Source: CAVUAN01 sp963739435 (GTDB lineage: Bacteria; Acidobacteriota; Thermoanaerobaculia; UBA5066; Gp7-AA6). Taken from it: a stretch of DNA of 64,000 bases. The notes beneath the pieces were generated by a model. The model did not search any database and was not told the origin of the DNA. It worked only from the letters and a program-made list of their open reading frames with translations. Shown in pieces: positions 16,186 to 25,995 of this stretch. The stretch is from positions 127,172-191,171 of the forward strand of contig CAVUAN010000022.1 of assembly GCA_963739435.1 (NCBI GenBank). Direction: 5' to 3'. Position numbers and translations under genes: made by a program. How positions within the stretch are numbered: position 1 is the stretch's first letter; each line of letters starts with the position of its first letter.

Positions 16186-18042
16186 TCACTCCTTGGGCTC
16201 GGCCGCGTCGCTCCTCTTCTTCGGCCCGACCTTTTCGACGAGGCGCAGGTTGGAGCGAACCTGCTGCATCATGCGGTCCTCCAGGGCCGCGCCGCGCGCA
16301 ACCGTCTTGGCCCTCGTAAAGGCGGCCTTCGCCTCCTCGGGCTTGCCCGCCGCGAGATACGCCATACCGAGATGGTGGAATGTCGTCGGGGCGGCGGCGC
16401 GCTCGCTCGAGCGTCTCAGGCATTCGATCGCCCGCTCGAACTCCTGCCGCTTGTAGTGGACCCAGCCGAGCGCGGCCAGCGGATAAGGCTTGAGCTCGTC
16501 GGGAGCCGCCGCCAGCGCGCGCCCCGCGTAGTCGAGAGCCTCGTCCAGGTTTTCTCCCGCCTCGGCGAGGTTCGTCGCGAGCTCGTAGTACCCGACAGCC
16601 TGAGAGGTCTTCGAGGGATGTTTCTCCAGGAAATCGCGGACGAACCGCGTCGCCTCCCCCGGCTTTCCCTCGGCACGCAGTGCTTCCGAAAGCGTCGAAC
16701 ACGCGGCTGCCGCCACGACGTCTTCCGGCTCCCCCGCCAGGACCTCGCGGCACGCCGAGATGGCTTCCCTCCAGAGGCCGAGAGAGCCCGCGAGCAGGGC
16801 GAGCGAAATCCGGATCGTCGAGTTGCCGGGCTCGAGCGCGCTCGCCTCGCGGTACAGCGCGAGAGCTCCGCGCAACGACCCTCGGGAGGCTTCCTCCTCG
16901 GCCAGCCGGTACTTCTCGGCGCCGGGCCCGTCGACGCGCGGCAACGAGTAACGGCGCCGGCGCTCGAGCAGGCGAACCGCCTCCTGGAACTCGAGACGCC
17001 GCGGGTTCTTCTCGAGGGCTTGCTGAAAGGCGTCGAGCGCCCTCTTGGGCCAGTTCTTCTCGAGATAGCAGAGGCCGAGCTGGAACACGGCGTCCTCGTT
17101 CTCGGGCTCGACCTCCTGCGCGCGCTCGAACTCCTGGATCGCCCGGTTGATCTCGCCCTTCTCGCGGTACACGGTGCCCAGGAGCACGTACGCGGACGGG
17201 ACCGGCGCGATGTCGAGCGCGCGCATCAAGGCTTCTTCCGCTTCCTGCCAGCGCGAGGCGTGCGCGTACAGCGCACCCAGGGCGAAGTGCGGCAGGAAGC
17301 CGTCCGGCCGGCGCTCGGAAGCGCGTCGCAGGAGGGACTCCGCCTCGACCACGTCGCCCGACTCCGAGGCCGCGATCCCGGAATACACGAGCGACTCGAA
17401 GTGGCCGGGCTCGACAGCCAGGATCTTCTTGAAGTAACCCGACGCCTTCTGCAGATCGCCTGCCGAAAAATAGGTCTCCGCGAGATAGAAGCCGAGCTCG
17501 ACGTTGCCCCGGTGCAGGCGGTACAGATCCTCGAGCGCGCGCATCCCGCGGTCGGCATCGAGCGCCAGGATCGCGAACTCCGCCTCGCGCAGGCGCCTCA
17601 GGAAGGTGTCCCGGTTCTCGCCGGAGAAGCGCGCCACGATGCGGTCGCGCCGCTCGAGGAAGCGGTCCTTCTTCTCGACCGCCTGCATCCGGGCGTCCAT
17701 CTTGGTCTCCCAGAGGTCCAGGACCTCCTCGGCCCGGACCGCGCCGGAGCGCTGCGAGGGTCTCCTGCAGCGCCAGGATGCCCGTGTGCGCCACGAAAAG
17801 GTTCTTCTCGAGATTGCCGATCGACTCGAAGAGCGACTTGACCGCCTCGCCCGTTCGCTTGACGACGTCCTCGAGGGTCGAGATGCGCTCGAGCAGGTGC
17901 TCGTCGAACGGGATCTGCGCCTGCGTCTCGAACCGTGCCCTCTTCCCCGAGCCGCGCCGGAGATCACGAGGAGCTTGGGGTGGCAGCGCGCGCAGAACTC
18001 GTCGTCGTTCGGGTTCTCGCGCCGCAGACCTGGCAGATACAT
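16186..18042 (-). CDS. Zinc-ribbon and TPR repeat protein (frameshifted N-terminal third)
   Basis: From about 17,740 down to 16,186 an intact frame encodes about 500 residues of tandem TPR units (LEDLYRLHRGNVELGFYLAE, PHFALGALYAHASRWQEAEE, DAVFQLGLCYLEKNWPKRAL, AALGWVHYKRQEFERAIECL). Upstream, fragments in other frames give a probable zinc ribbon (CxxC in CQVCG, then DEFCARCHPKLLV) starting at an ATG at 18042, and a coiled-coil segment (EHLLERISTLEDVVKRTGE). At least three indels between 17,740 and 18,030 separate these pieces. The TPR array suggests a scaffold role; no specific function is recognisable. It lies 4 bases after the hbd stop. Confidence 0.72.
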   Translation of the reverse strand: MYLPGLRRENPNDDEFCARCHPKLLVISGAARGRGHGSRRRRRSRSTSTCSSASRPSRTSSSERARRSSRSSSRSAISRRTFSWRTRASWRCRRPSQRSGAVRAEEVLDLWETKMDARMQAVEKKDRFLERRDRIVARFSGENRDTFLRRLREAEFAILALDADRGMRALEDLYRLHRGNVELGFYLAETYFSAGDLQKASGYFKKILAVEPGHFESLVYSGIAASESGDVVEAESLLRRASERRPDGFLPHFALGALYAHASRWQEAEEALMRALDIAPVPSAYVLLGTVYREKGEINRAIQEFERAQEVEPENEDAVFQLGLCYLEKNWPKRALDAFQQALEKNPRRLEFQEAVRLLERRRRYSLPRVDGPGAEKYRLAEEEASRGSLRGALALYREASALEPGNSTIRISLALLAGSLGLWREAISACREVLAGEPEDVVAAAACSTLSEALRAEGKPGEATRFVRDFLEKHPSKTSQAVGYYELATNLAEAGENLDEALDYAGRALAAAPDELKPYPLAALGWVHYKRQEFERAIECLRRSSERAAAPTTFHHLGMAYLAAGKPEEAKAAFTRAKTVARGAALEDRMMQQVRSNLRLVEKVGPKKRSDAAEPKE

Positions 18043-18046
18043 CACT

Positions 18047-18895
18047 TCAGGCGTACTCGTAGAAGCCGCGCCCGACTCTTCGCCCAGACATCCGGCGTCG
18101 ACCATCTTCACCAGCAGGGGGCACGGACGGTACTTCGGGTCGCCGAAGCCGTCCTCGAGCACGCGGAGGATCGTCGAGACAGACGTCGAGACCGATCAGA
18201 TCGAGCCAGCGCGAGCGGCCCCATCGGATGGTTCATGCCGAGCTTCATCACCTCGTCGATCGCCTGTGGCTCGCCGACGCTCTCGTAGAGACAGAAGACG
18301 GCTTCGTTGATCATCGGCAGCAGGACGCGATTGGAGACGAATCCGGTGAGTCGTTCACCTCCACGGCGTCCGCTGCAGCCGGCGAGTCAGAGCCAGCACC
18401 GCATCGCAGGTCTCCTGCGAGGTCGCGAGACCGCGGATGATCTCGACCAGCTGCATGAGCGGCACCGGATTCATGAAGTGCATGCCGATGCACCTTCTCG
18501 GGACGCGTCGTGATCGCGGCCGCAGCCGGGTGATCGAGATCGAGCTGGTGTTGGTGGCCAGGATGGCGTGGGGGGCGACGCGTCTGGTCGAGCGCCTGCA
18601 GGACCTGGCGCTTGACCTCGAACTTCTCCACCACCGCCTCGACGACGAGGTCGGCGCCCGAAAGCCTCGAGACGTAGGTGGAGGTGGTCAGGCGTCCGAG
18701 TGCAGCATATGGCGCCGGTGCGCTTGCCTTGGCGACCTCGCGATCGAGATTCCGCAGGATCGTCTCCCGCGACTTCGAGAGGAACCGCTCCTCGAGATCC
18801 ACCAGGAGGACCTGGAGCCCCGAGGCCGCCGCGACGTGAGCGATGCCGCTGCCCATTTGCCCGCCGCCGACGACGCCGACGGTTCGGATGTCCAT
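18047..18895 (-). CDS. hbd: 3-hydroxybutyryl-CoA dehydrogenase (several compensating frameshifts)
   Basis: NAD-dependent 3-hydroxyacyl-CoA dehydrogenase. The N-terminus has the Rossmann motif TVGVVGGGQMGSGIAHVAA and continues to SGADLVVEAVVEKFEVKRQV; after indels the C-terminal domain is seen in other frames (MINEAVFCLYESVGEPQAID, LGMNHPMGPLALA, then GRGFYEYA at the stop). From ATG 18895 to TGA 18047 is 849 bases, exactly 283 codons and the usual family length, so the indels cancel out. That favours sequencing error over a pseudogene. Role: fatty-acid or butyrate/PHB metabolism. Confidence 0.82.
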
Positions 18896-18905
18896 CCGGC
18901 GGATT

Positions 18906-19790
18906 CTATTGCCGGCCCGCCGAGGAAATCGAATGGGCGTCAGGAGCAGCGAGTCCGAATCGCGGCGTGCCCGAAGCGGGAGAGCATGGCGACACCCACG
19001 GCGACAACCGAGGCGGCGCTCCACGCGGCGCCCACGTCGGCAGCAGCGAGAGGCCTCCCAGCACGGCGAAGCCGACGGCGAGCGCCACCGGGCGCCTCGC
19101 GGGCGAAACATTCTTCAGCAGCTTCTGTCCCAGCAGCAGAAAGAGGGCGCCCATTCCGAATATCTTTCGCTTCCACGGCGAGCCCGCCGACGAAGAGCGC
19201 GATCGGGATCGAGAGGCCGGCCGGCAGCAGGGCGAGCGCCGCTGCGGCGGCGAGAGAAAAGCGAGAGGACGGTCAAGAGGCCTGCCAGCAGCGCGCCGCT
19301 CCACTGCTCCTGCGCAGAGCGCCGCGCGCGCGACCGGAGATCCGAACAAATTAACACAGCAGCAGAGTTCCGCGAGCCAGACGGCCAGGCCCGACGCGCA
19401 AGCCCCGGAAAACGGCAGTACAGACCTCCCTCCCAGGGAGCCCGATACATCTCGGCCAGGTAAACGTTGAGCAGCGTGCGGCGTCGAGACCGTTCCCTTG
19501 ACCGGGAGCGGGCCGCCTTCGGGCGCTTCGATCAGAGCCCCCGAAACTGACAGGTTGCCGCCGATCGAGCCTCCGGGGCCGATAGCGGCATCGCCACCCG
19601 GGCATTCCTCGTCGCCCTCGACGCTCGCGTTGACGGACCTTCCCGAAAACAGCGACGACGCGTCCGGGGACGTTCTCCGAGATCGACAGGTCGCCGACGG
19701 AGGTCAGGGTGCCTGCGGATGCGGCGGCCAGGGGAAGCGGAGAAAAAGGAGAGCGGCAGGTGCATCGGCGGGCGCGCGAGCGAGAACGCT
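18906..19790 (-). CDS. Bactofilin-like/polymer-forming exported membrane protein (frameshifted)
   Basis: Pieces in different frames on the minus strand read, in order: a signal-like hydrophobic stretch ending PLAAASAG, then beta-helix-like repeats (TLTSVGDLSISENVPGRVV, VNASVEGDEECPGGDAAIGP, GGSIGGNLSVSGALIEAPEG), then hydrophobic segments (LFLLLGQKLLKNV, ALAVGFAVLGGLSLLP). Glycine/valine-rich repeats of this kind are typical of bactofilin-type domains. Because of repeated indels neither start nor end is certain. It follows the anti-sigma gene on the same strand. Confidence 0.45.
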
Positions 19791-20289
19791 CCGGAGGCCG
19801 AAGGCGAGGGGCACGAACAGCAGAGCAGCAGCGAGCCCGAGGGCCTGCTCCTGCCTGAGGGCCTCGGAGAGGGAATCGAGGCCGGCGGGGGCGACATGCC
19901 GGAGCTGGTCGAGCCACCGTACGAGCGACCGCAGCACGCCGACAAAGGGCACGACCGCCGCGGCGCCAGACGCCCGGAAGCCCGAGCATGACCAACCCCG
20001 CCCCGAAAAGGCCGGCCGAGAAAAGCCGCCGGGCCGGCCCACGGGGACACGCTCAGGCGCTCCCGCCGGAAAGGGCCGGAGGCGAACGATTCGGGAAGCG
20101 AAGCCGGCCGGAGCTGGGGGACGGCGAGGGCGGACAGCTCCGGCCCGATCTGGCCGGCCTCCGCGACCGCGGCGCCGCATTCGGAGCAGGCGGCCGCATG
20201 GGCCGCCGCGTCCGCTGCAAACAGGGGTTCGGCGCCGAAGGCATTGCCTCGGCATCCAGCGGATCGATCTTGCGCTTGCACAGCTTCAC
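19780..20289 (-). CDS. Anti-sigma factor with zf-HC2-like motif (frameshifted)
   Basis: Starts at GTG 20289, which overlaps the sigma factor stop by GTGA. The N-terminal part has HxxxCxxC (AADAAAHAAACSECGAAVAE), the zinc-coordinating signature of anti-sigma domains. Later pieces show two hydrophobic segments (AAAVVPFVGVLRSLVRWL, LGLAAALLFVPLAFGLRSVL), fitting a membrane-anchored anti-sigma factor. At least one indel splits it. The end is an estimate. Confidence 0.55.
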
Positions 20290-20870
20290 GACATCTCTCC
20301 CGACAACCACTCCTTCAATACGGTTCTTGCCCGGAACTTGCTTTTTGACCGTTCCCAGAGGCATTTGCTTGATTTCAGCGATTTCCTCGTACGAAAGGCC
20401 CGTGAAATGGCGCAGGGTGATGAGCTCCTCTGAACTCGGGCGGGAGGCGGGCGATGGCCCGGGCGATGGCCTGGCCCCGCTCACTATTGCGAAGGTCGGC
20501 GTACGGATCCAGATCGGCGCTCTTGTTCTGGACACTCTCCCTGGCCGGACGGCTCGGGGACTTCCAGCGGAACGGTCCGAAGCCGGCGCTTGCGCAGGTG
20601 GTCGATCGCGGCGTTTCCCGCGATCCGGAAGAGCCAGGTCGAGAACTTGAACTCCGGGTTGTACCGGTGGAGCGCTGAAACCTTGACGAAGATCTCCTGG
20701 GACAGATCGAGCGCGTCGTCCGGGCTGCCGATCATGCGAGCCACGCATGGGAAAGGATGCGCGCCTGGTAGCGCCGGACGAGCGTTTCGAAAGCTACCTA
20801 TTCGCGGGCCGGGCGCCGCGGGCAACGAGATCTTCGTCGGGTACGGCTTCGCGCTCGAGATCGATGAGTT
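20286..20870 (-). CDS. ECF RNA polymerase sigma factor (frameshifted)
   Basis: Region 2 is clear: AFETLVRRYQARI, SPDDALDLSQEIFVKV, FKFSTWLFRIAGNAAIDHLR. After an indel region 4 follows: SSEELITLRHFTGLSYEEIA, EIKQMPLGTVKKQV. Overlap with the downstream HxxxCxxC gene (GTGA) gives a standard sigma/anti-sigma pair. No ATG is visible near the N-terminus (it begins around LIDLEREA), probably because of an indel, so the start is approximate. Divergent from gdhA. Confidence 0.75.
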
Positions 20871-20927
20871 ACAATCCCCCACCCATTCTAGCGAAGGCGG
20901 CCGCATCCGCCGAAGAGGAGTGTGCCC

Positions 20928-22202
20928 GTGAGCCAAGTCGCGAACCGCAGTTTCCGACGATCGAGACGCCGGGCACGGATTCCTCGAACCCCTCGAAGAG
21001 ATGATGTCGCGGTTCGACCTGGCCGCCCAGAAGCTCGGCCTGGACCCCGGCCTGTACAAGGTCCTCCGGGAGCCGGTCCGCGAGACCGTCTCGATTCCCA
21101 TCGCTATGGACGATGGACGAATCGAGGTCTTCATCGGTTACCGGGTCCTGCACTCCACGCACGCGGGCCGTGCAAGGGCGGAATCCGGTATCACCCGGAT
21201 GTCACTTTAGACGAGGTCCGGGCTCTGGCCGCCCTGGATGACCTGGAAGTGCGCCGTCGTCGACATTCCGTTTGGCGGAGCCAAGGGCGGGGTCGTCTGT
21301 GATCGGCTCTCCCTGCACGCGGGGACTCGGAGCATCACGCGGCGCTATACCGCCGGCTCATGCAGATCGGCCCGGAGCAAGCGCGTCCCCGCGCCCGACA
21401 TCGACACGAATCCGCAGATCATGGCCTGGATCATCGACACCTACTCCATGCACCAGCCACACCGTCATGTCGGTCGTCACCGGCAAGCCGGTGTACCTCG
21501 GCGGCTCGCGCGGCCGCGTCGAGGCGACCGGCCGCGGGCCATGCTCATCGGCCGCGAGCTCGCGCCCGGCTCGGCGTCAATCTCGACGATGCGCGGTCGC
21601 CGTCCAGGGTTTCGGCAACGTCGGCTCGATCGCGGCGCGGCTGTCGCCGAGGCGGGAGCGGATCATCGCGGTCTCCGACATCCAGGGCGGCATTCACGGC
21701 AGCAAGGGCCTGGACATGCAGGCCGTCGCGGCCCGCTGCGAAAGGGCCGGACGCTGGCCGGATTCCCCCGGGACCGACAAGATCAGCAACGAGCAGCTCC
21801 TCGAGCTCGAGTGCGACATCCTGATCCCGGCCGCCAACGAGAACCAGATCAAAGGCTCGAACGCTCCGGGATCAAGGCGAAGATGACGTCGAAGGCGCCA
21901 ACGGCCCCACGACACAGCGGGCCGACGACGTCCTGAACGAGAAGGGCATCCTCGTCGTGCAGGACATCCTCGCCAACGCCGGCGGTGTCACGGTTTCCTA
22001 CTTCGAGTCGGGGTCCAGGACCGCGCCGGCTTCTTCTGGCGCGAGCGAGGTCAACGAGCGGCTCGAGGACATCATGGTGCAGTCCCTCCGCGACGTCGCC
22101 ACGATGGCCGAGAAGTACAACGTCAGCTTCCGCATCGCCGCCTACATGCTCGGCATCTCCCGCGTCGCCCACGACACCATGGTCCGCGGGCTGTACGCCT
22201 AG
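20928..22202 (+). CDS. gdhA: NAD(P)-type glutamate dehydrogenase (several frameshifts)
   Basis: Glu/Leu/Phe/Val dehydrogenase family, converting glutamate and 2-oxoglutarate. Fragments in all three plus frames cover the family in order: SRFDLAAQKLGLDPGLYKVL, GPCKGGIRYHPDVTLDEVRA, CAVVDIPFGGAKGGVVCD (substrate lysine loops), VAVQGFGNVGSIAARL (NAD motif), LELECDILIPAANENQI, and an intact C-terminus from 21,957 (QDILANAGGVTVSYFE, VSFRIAAYMLGISRVA). GTG 20928 to TAG 22202 is 1275 bases, 425 codons, the usual size, so the indels cancel out. Probably a functional gene with uncorrected errors. Confidence 0.86.
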
Positions 22203-22216
22203 CAGCTCGCGCTTAA

Positions 22217-22251
22217 CCCTCTCCCCGCGGGAGAGGGGCAGGGTGAGGGGA
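22217..22251. repeat. Palindromic interspersed repeat, copy 2 (intergenic)
   Basis: CCCTCTCCCC GC GGGAGAGGGG inverted repeat plus GGGTGAGGGG arm, 15 bases after the gdhA stop. Same layout as the copy at 8304-8342. In this position it could also act as a transcription-end hairpin for gdhA. Confidence 0.7.
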
Positions 22252-22323
22252 AGGCTGGAGCCCACGTCTCCTAATGAAGACACATCAGGTTCTGCCCTTC
22301 TTACAGGCGTACATTGACCTCGA

Positions 22324-23705
22324 ATGGGTAAGACCATGCTTCTTGCACGGGTTTCGGTCTCGCGGCGAGTTTGCTCGCGGCCACGGCTCAAGCAGATTGA
22401 GCGTGTGGACGGCGGCCGGTCCAGCAGGGCAGGACGTCCGGGCCCTGGCGGTCGACCACAGGTCGATTCTGTTTCTGTACGCCGGCACTGCTGGAGCGGG
22501 AGTGTTCGTGTCAGGACGGGACGAGCTGGGCGGCGCCAAACGTTGGCCTGACGAACCTCTCGGTCACCTCGCTGGCGGTCCAGCCCTTTGACATTCCGTG
22601 CCCGGACCCCTGCACAGTCCCCGCCCTGGTGTACGCAGGGCACTGGAGGGGCGGAGGTCTCAAGAGCGGCGATGGCGGTCACCACTGGACTCCCGTCAAC
22701 AGCGGCCTTGGCGACCTTTCGGTTTCTGGACTGGCGACCTCGTCAACGGCTGCTGCGCCCGCCAGACCCCGGCGGGCCTCTTCGTTATGACGGGGGGCGC
22801 CACGACCTGGTCAACAGTGGGCGATCGCCTTCCCGAATTGGTTTCCGTAGTCGAGATCGACCCGATCCACCCCACGACGCTCTACGCGGGCGCATACGGT
22901 CTGCCTGGCGGCGGCGTACCGCAGTACTGACGCGGGTGCCACGTGGACCCCAGCGAGCACGGGTTTTCCGGCCTCGGGCGGCGTTCTCGCGCTCGCGGTC
23001 GATCCGGCCAGAACCTCGACGATCTATGCCAGCGTCGAAATCACAGTCGGATGCCCTCCACCCTGCCTTCATCCACCGGGGGCGGCCTCCATGTGTACGA
23101 GCGTCGATTCGGGTCTGAGCTTGGTCCCTCAAGTGGGCCTCCCCTTCTCCACCGCGTCCCTCGAGGTCGATCCCGATCATCCCGAGACGATCTACGCCGC
23201 CCGGATCAGGCGGCGTCTCCGGAGCGTCACAACGGCGGCGCAAGCTGGTCGGGCCAAAACGCCGGTCTCGCGGACACCAGCAATCTGCCGGACGCTGGCT
23301 GCTCGACTCGCGCACCCCCTCGACCGGCTGCATCGGTACGCAGAGCAGCGGGGTCTTTGCCAGGAGCTCTTCTCCGGAGGCTGCGACGCCCAGACTCTCT
23401 GCCTCGTCGACGGCCAATTCCGCTCAGGTTGCTGTGGAGCACGAACAGGGGCTGCGAGCCGCGCAGGCGACTCCCGTAACGCGGAGTGCCGGCAGCTTCT
23501 GGTTCCTCACACCCGATAATCTCGAGCTGACCGTCGAGTACTGAGACGGCCGATCGGTGAACGGAAAGTGGTGGTTCTTCTCTAGGGCGCGCTGACGAAC
23601 CTGCAGTACAGGATCGTCGTCACGGACACGGTCACTCTTGCGACACGGACCTATTTCAATCCGCAAGGCCAGCTCGCAAGCATCGTCGACACGTCGGCCT
23701 TCTAG
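22324..23705 (+). CDS. Exported BNR/beta-propeller repeat protein (heavily frameshifted)
   Basis: Pieces in the three plus frames show a signal-like start (MLLARVSVS, then AASLLAATAQA in another frame), then BNR-type units of the form VYAGT..GVF.S.DG..W....GL...SV (for example GLTNLSVTSLAVQPFDIPC and VYAGHWRGGGL-type fragments), and late units LEVDPDHPETIYAARI. The last 100 codons (TLCLVDGQFR, SAGSFWFLTPDNLELTV, VTDTVTLATRTYFNPQGQLA) match a C-terminal domain I have seen on many secreted Acidobacteriota proteins. The stop is TAG at 23703-23705. Function unknown; likely cell-surface or secreted. Confidence 0.6.
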
Positions 23706-23837
23706 GTTTTCGAGAGAGCCCGAATGTGAGGGCCGGAGGGGTGGCGGCGGAGCCCGTCGATGTATCGCAGGCCGGTACGCAGCCAGAACGCCGGGGTCGC
23801 GCCCGCAGACCCCCGTCCGGCCCGCTGACACCCTGAC

Positions 23838-24130
23838 CTACCGCAGCGTGATCTCGGGGCGAACCTGGGACTCGCGGGCGAGCTTGGCTCGAGCTCCGAC
23901 AGGGTGGCCTGGAACCGGCTTTCTCCAGGAGGGGTCGAGGAGCGAGAGCGTCAGGCGGCGGCCGACCAAGGACGTCGGTTCGGGATCTGTGCGGGCCAGC
24001 GGCTCGCCCACGATGCGGCCCAGCGGGCCTGGAGCCAGGCCAGAGCGGTCTCCCCTTTCGCCATGCGCCGCAGCAGGCCGTCGGCCGCAGCGTCGAGCCG
24101 GGTGAAATCGGAGACGACCTTGCGGGTCAT
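23838..24130 (-). CDS. Small hypothetical protein downstream of the D-hydroxyacid dehydrogenase
   Basis: Begins MTRKVVSDFTRLDAAADGLL at ATG 24130 and, after one indel, ends LARESQVRPEITLR at 23838; about 97 residues. No family recognised. The ATG overlaps the probable stop of the preceding gene (ATGA), a junction style used throughout this genome, which supports it as a real gene. Confidence 0.5.
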
Positions 24131-25101
24131 TCGACGCGCGCCCTCTCGCGCGCGGCGCCCTCGGCAGCACCAGCGCCGCAACGGCTTTTCGCCGGAGAGC
24201 ACGCGCCGGACGTCTTCGACGACCATGCGCGCCATCTCCTTGCGCGTCTCGATCGTGGCGCTGCCGGCGTGCGGCATCGAACCAACGCGGTCGTTGTCGA
24301 GCAGGCCGGAGAGATGGCCGGCTCGTTCTCGAAGACATCGAGGCCGGCGCCCGAGAGCGCGCCCTAGTCCAGAGCCCGGATCGCGGCCATCTCCGAGACG
24401 AGGCCGCCGCGGGCCGTGTTCAGGATGCAGCTTCCCGGGCTTCATCTTTCGCAAAGGTCTCGCGCCCGAAGAGGCCGCGGGTCTCGTCGTTCAAGGGCAG
24501 GTGGAGGCTCACGACGTGCAGACGCCGCAGCAGCTCGTCGAAGGACGCGCGGCGGATGTCGTCCGGGTCCCCCTCGTCGCGGGGTGAGCGGCCGGCCGCG
24601 ATCAGCGTCATCCCGAAAGCCCGGGCTCGCCGCGCCACCGCCCGGCCGATGCGCCCCGGCCCCACGATTCCGAGCGTCTTTCCCTTGAGGTCGAAGCCGA
24701 GCAGGAGGTCCGGCTCCCAGCCCGCGAAGCCTCCGTCCGCACCATCCGATCGCCTTCGACCACGCGGCGCGCGAGGGCCAGCGAGAGCCATCGTGAGGTC
24801 GGCGGTGGCGTCGGTCAGGACATTCGGCGTGTTGGAAACGACGATGCCCCGAGCGGCCGCCGCCGCCCGATCGATGTTGTCGAGGCCGACGCCATAGTTG
24901 GCCACGATCTTGAGCTTCTCGCCGGCGCGCAGCACTTCCTCCGTGACGCGGTCCGAGACGAGGGGTATCAACGCCTCCGCCTCGCGGACCTCCGCGGCAA
25001 GGTCTTCGGGCGAGGGTGTGGACGCGCAGCTCGAAGTCGGGCTCGAGCGTCGAAAGCGACGGCTCGGGCAGCGCCCGCGTTGCGACGACGAGCGGCTTCA
25101 C
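24127..25101 (-). CDS. D-isomer-specific 2-hydroxyacid dehydrogenase (frameshifted)
   Basis: NAD-dependent dehydrogenase of the SerA/GhrB/glycerate dehydrogenase superfamily. Visible in order: VATRALPEPSLSTLEPDFEL, KLKIVANYGVGLDNIDRAAA, IVVSNTPNVLTDATADLTMA, the Rossmann motif LGIVGPGRIGRAVARRARAF, and LHVVSLHLPLNDETRGLFG. The C-terminal catalytic His region is split by indels. GTG start at 25101 overlaps the stop of the upstream small gene. Probably glyoxylate/hydroxypyruvate reductase or D-glycerate dehydrogenase; the exact substrate is not decidable. Confidence 0.78.
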
Positions 25102-25254
25102 TCGCGCGCCCCCTGCACCAGGCGTCCCGCGAAGACGGCGGCGCCCAGGGCGAGCAGGGCGAGCTCCTGCCGGACGTTCCCGCCCGCCACTCCCTGGAAG
25201 AAGCCCACGCCTGTCAGGACGAGCCCGAGGAACTGCAGTGTGCGGCCGCAGCAT
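25098..25254 (-). CDS. Small membrane protein (one frameshift)
   Basis: About 52 residues with two hydrophobic segments (LQFLGLVLTGVGFFQGVA and LALLALGAAVFAGRLV). An ATG at 25254 is out of frame with the body by one indel. It overlaps the D-hydroxyacid dehydrogenase start by GTGA. Family unknown. Confidence 0.45.
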
Positions 25255-25261
25255 ACACAGG

Positions 25262-25978
25262 GCGTGCGCTTTTTCGATGTTCCACGGCGCTTCCAGACCG
25301 TTATGCGGAGGATCCGGTCGCCCTGCTCGATGCGGTCGACGACGTCCTGGCCGGTCAAAACATGGCCGAAGACCGTGTAGATGCCGTCTAAGTGCGGCTG
25401 CGGCGCGTGCGTCACGAACCACTGGCTGCCCCGGTATCCGGCCGTTTGAGAGCCATGCCGACCGTGCCGCGCAGGTAGAGGACGGGATTGATCTCGTCGC
25501 GGATCTCGTAGCCCGGCCCTCCGTTGCCTGTGCCCGTTGGGTCGCCGTCCTGAACGACGAAGTTCGGCACGACGCGGTGAATCGGCACGCCGTCGAAGTA
25601 CTTCTTCGAGGCAGATCCACGAAGTTCACGACGGTCGAGGGGCCTGCGAGCACCAGCAGGCGGATCGCCGAAGGTCCCGCGCCCCGTCTCGATCCGGGCC
25701 TGCCAGGGCCTCTTCGCTTCCGCGAGCCGCGCCACATACTCGGCCTGGTGGCGGCCCCGGGTAAACCGGCCGCGGCAGCGTCGCCGCGTCGGCCTTGAAG
25801 CTGTGCGCGCGGCACCTCGCCTGGGCCAAACGCGACGCGGGGGCGGGGGTCATGGTAGGCCGCATCGGCCACAGCGCGGGCGGCCGGATCGGCCCTCATT
25901 TTCTCGGCTGCGGCAATTGCGGCGATCGAAACGTCCGGCTCTCGATCGGTGTGCGGACTCGCCAGTGCGTCGGCAGGG
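25262..25978 (-). CDS. HEAT-repeat/cyclophilin-type peptidyl-prolyl isomerase (5' truncated at the contig junction, frameshifted)
   Basis: Catalyses proline isomerisation. The cyclophilin domain is clear in two frames: KYFDGVPIHRVVPNFVVQDG, DPTGTGNGGPGYEIRDEI, QWFVTHAPQPHLDGIYTVFG (15 of the usual active-site residues lie in these blocks), VLTGQDVVDRIEQGDRI. Upstream, HEAT-like text (EPDVSIAAIAAAEKMRADPA, ADAAYHDPRPRVAF) continues towards 25,978, where it meets permease coding sequence from another genome. The N-terminus is therefore missing. The 3' end is estimated. Confidence 0.7.
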
Positions 25979-25995
25979 TACGAACCAAGGCGCGG
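25970..25995. other. Probable chimeric assembly junction
   Basis: Reading the minus strand, permease text ends DGAAPWFVP near 25,985 and HEAT-repeat text of the cyclophilin protein (DALASPHTDREPDVSIAAIA) starts within a few bases. Both genes lose one end here with no transposase, integrase, tRNA or target duplication. Gene content is Acidobacteriota-like on the left and Rhizobiales-like on the right. Confidence 0.8.

Noticed and set aside
18047..22202. hbd and gdhA as true pseudogenes
   Set aside because: Total lengths are exact multiples of three, and every conserved block survives in one frame or another, fitting sequencing error.
25970..25995. Natural horizontal-transfer boundary
   Set aside because: No integrase, insertion sequence, tRNA or direct repeat at the point, and both genes are cut at once.
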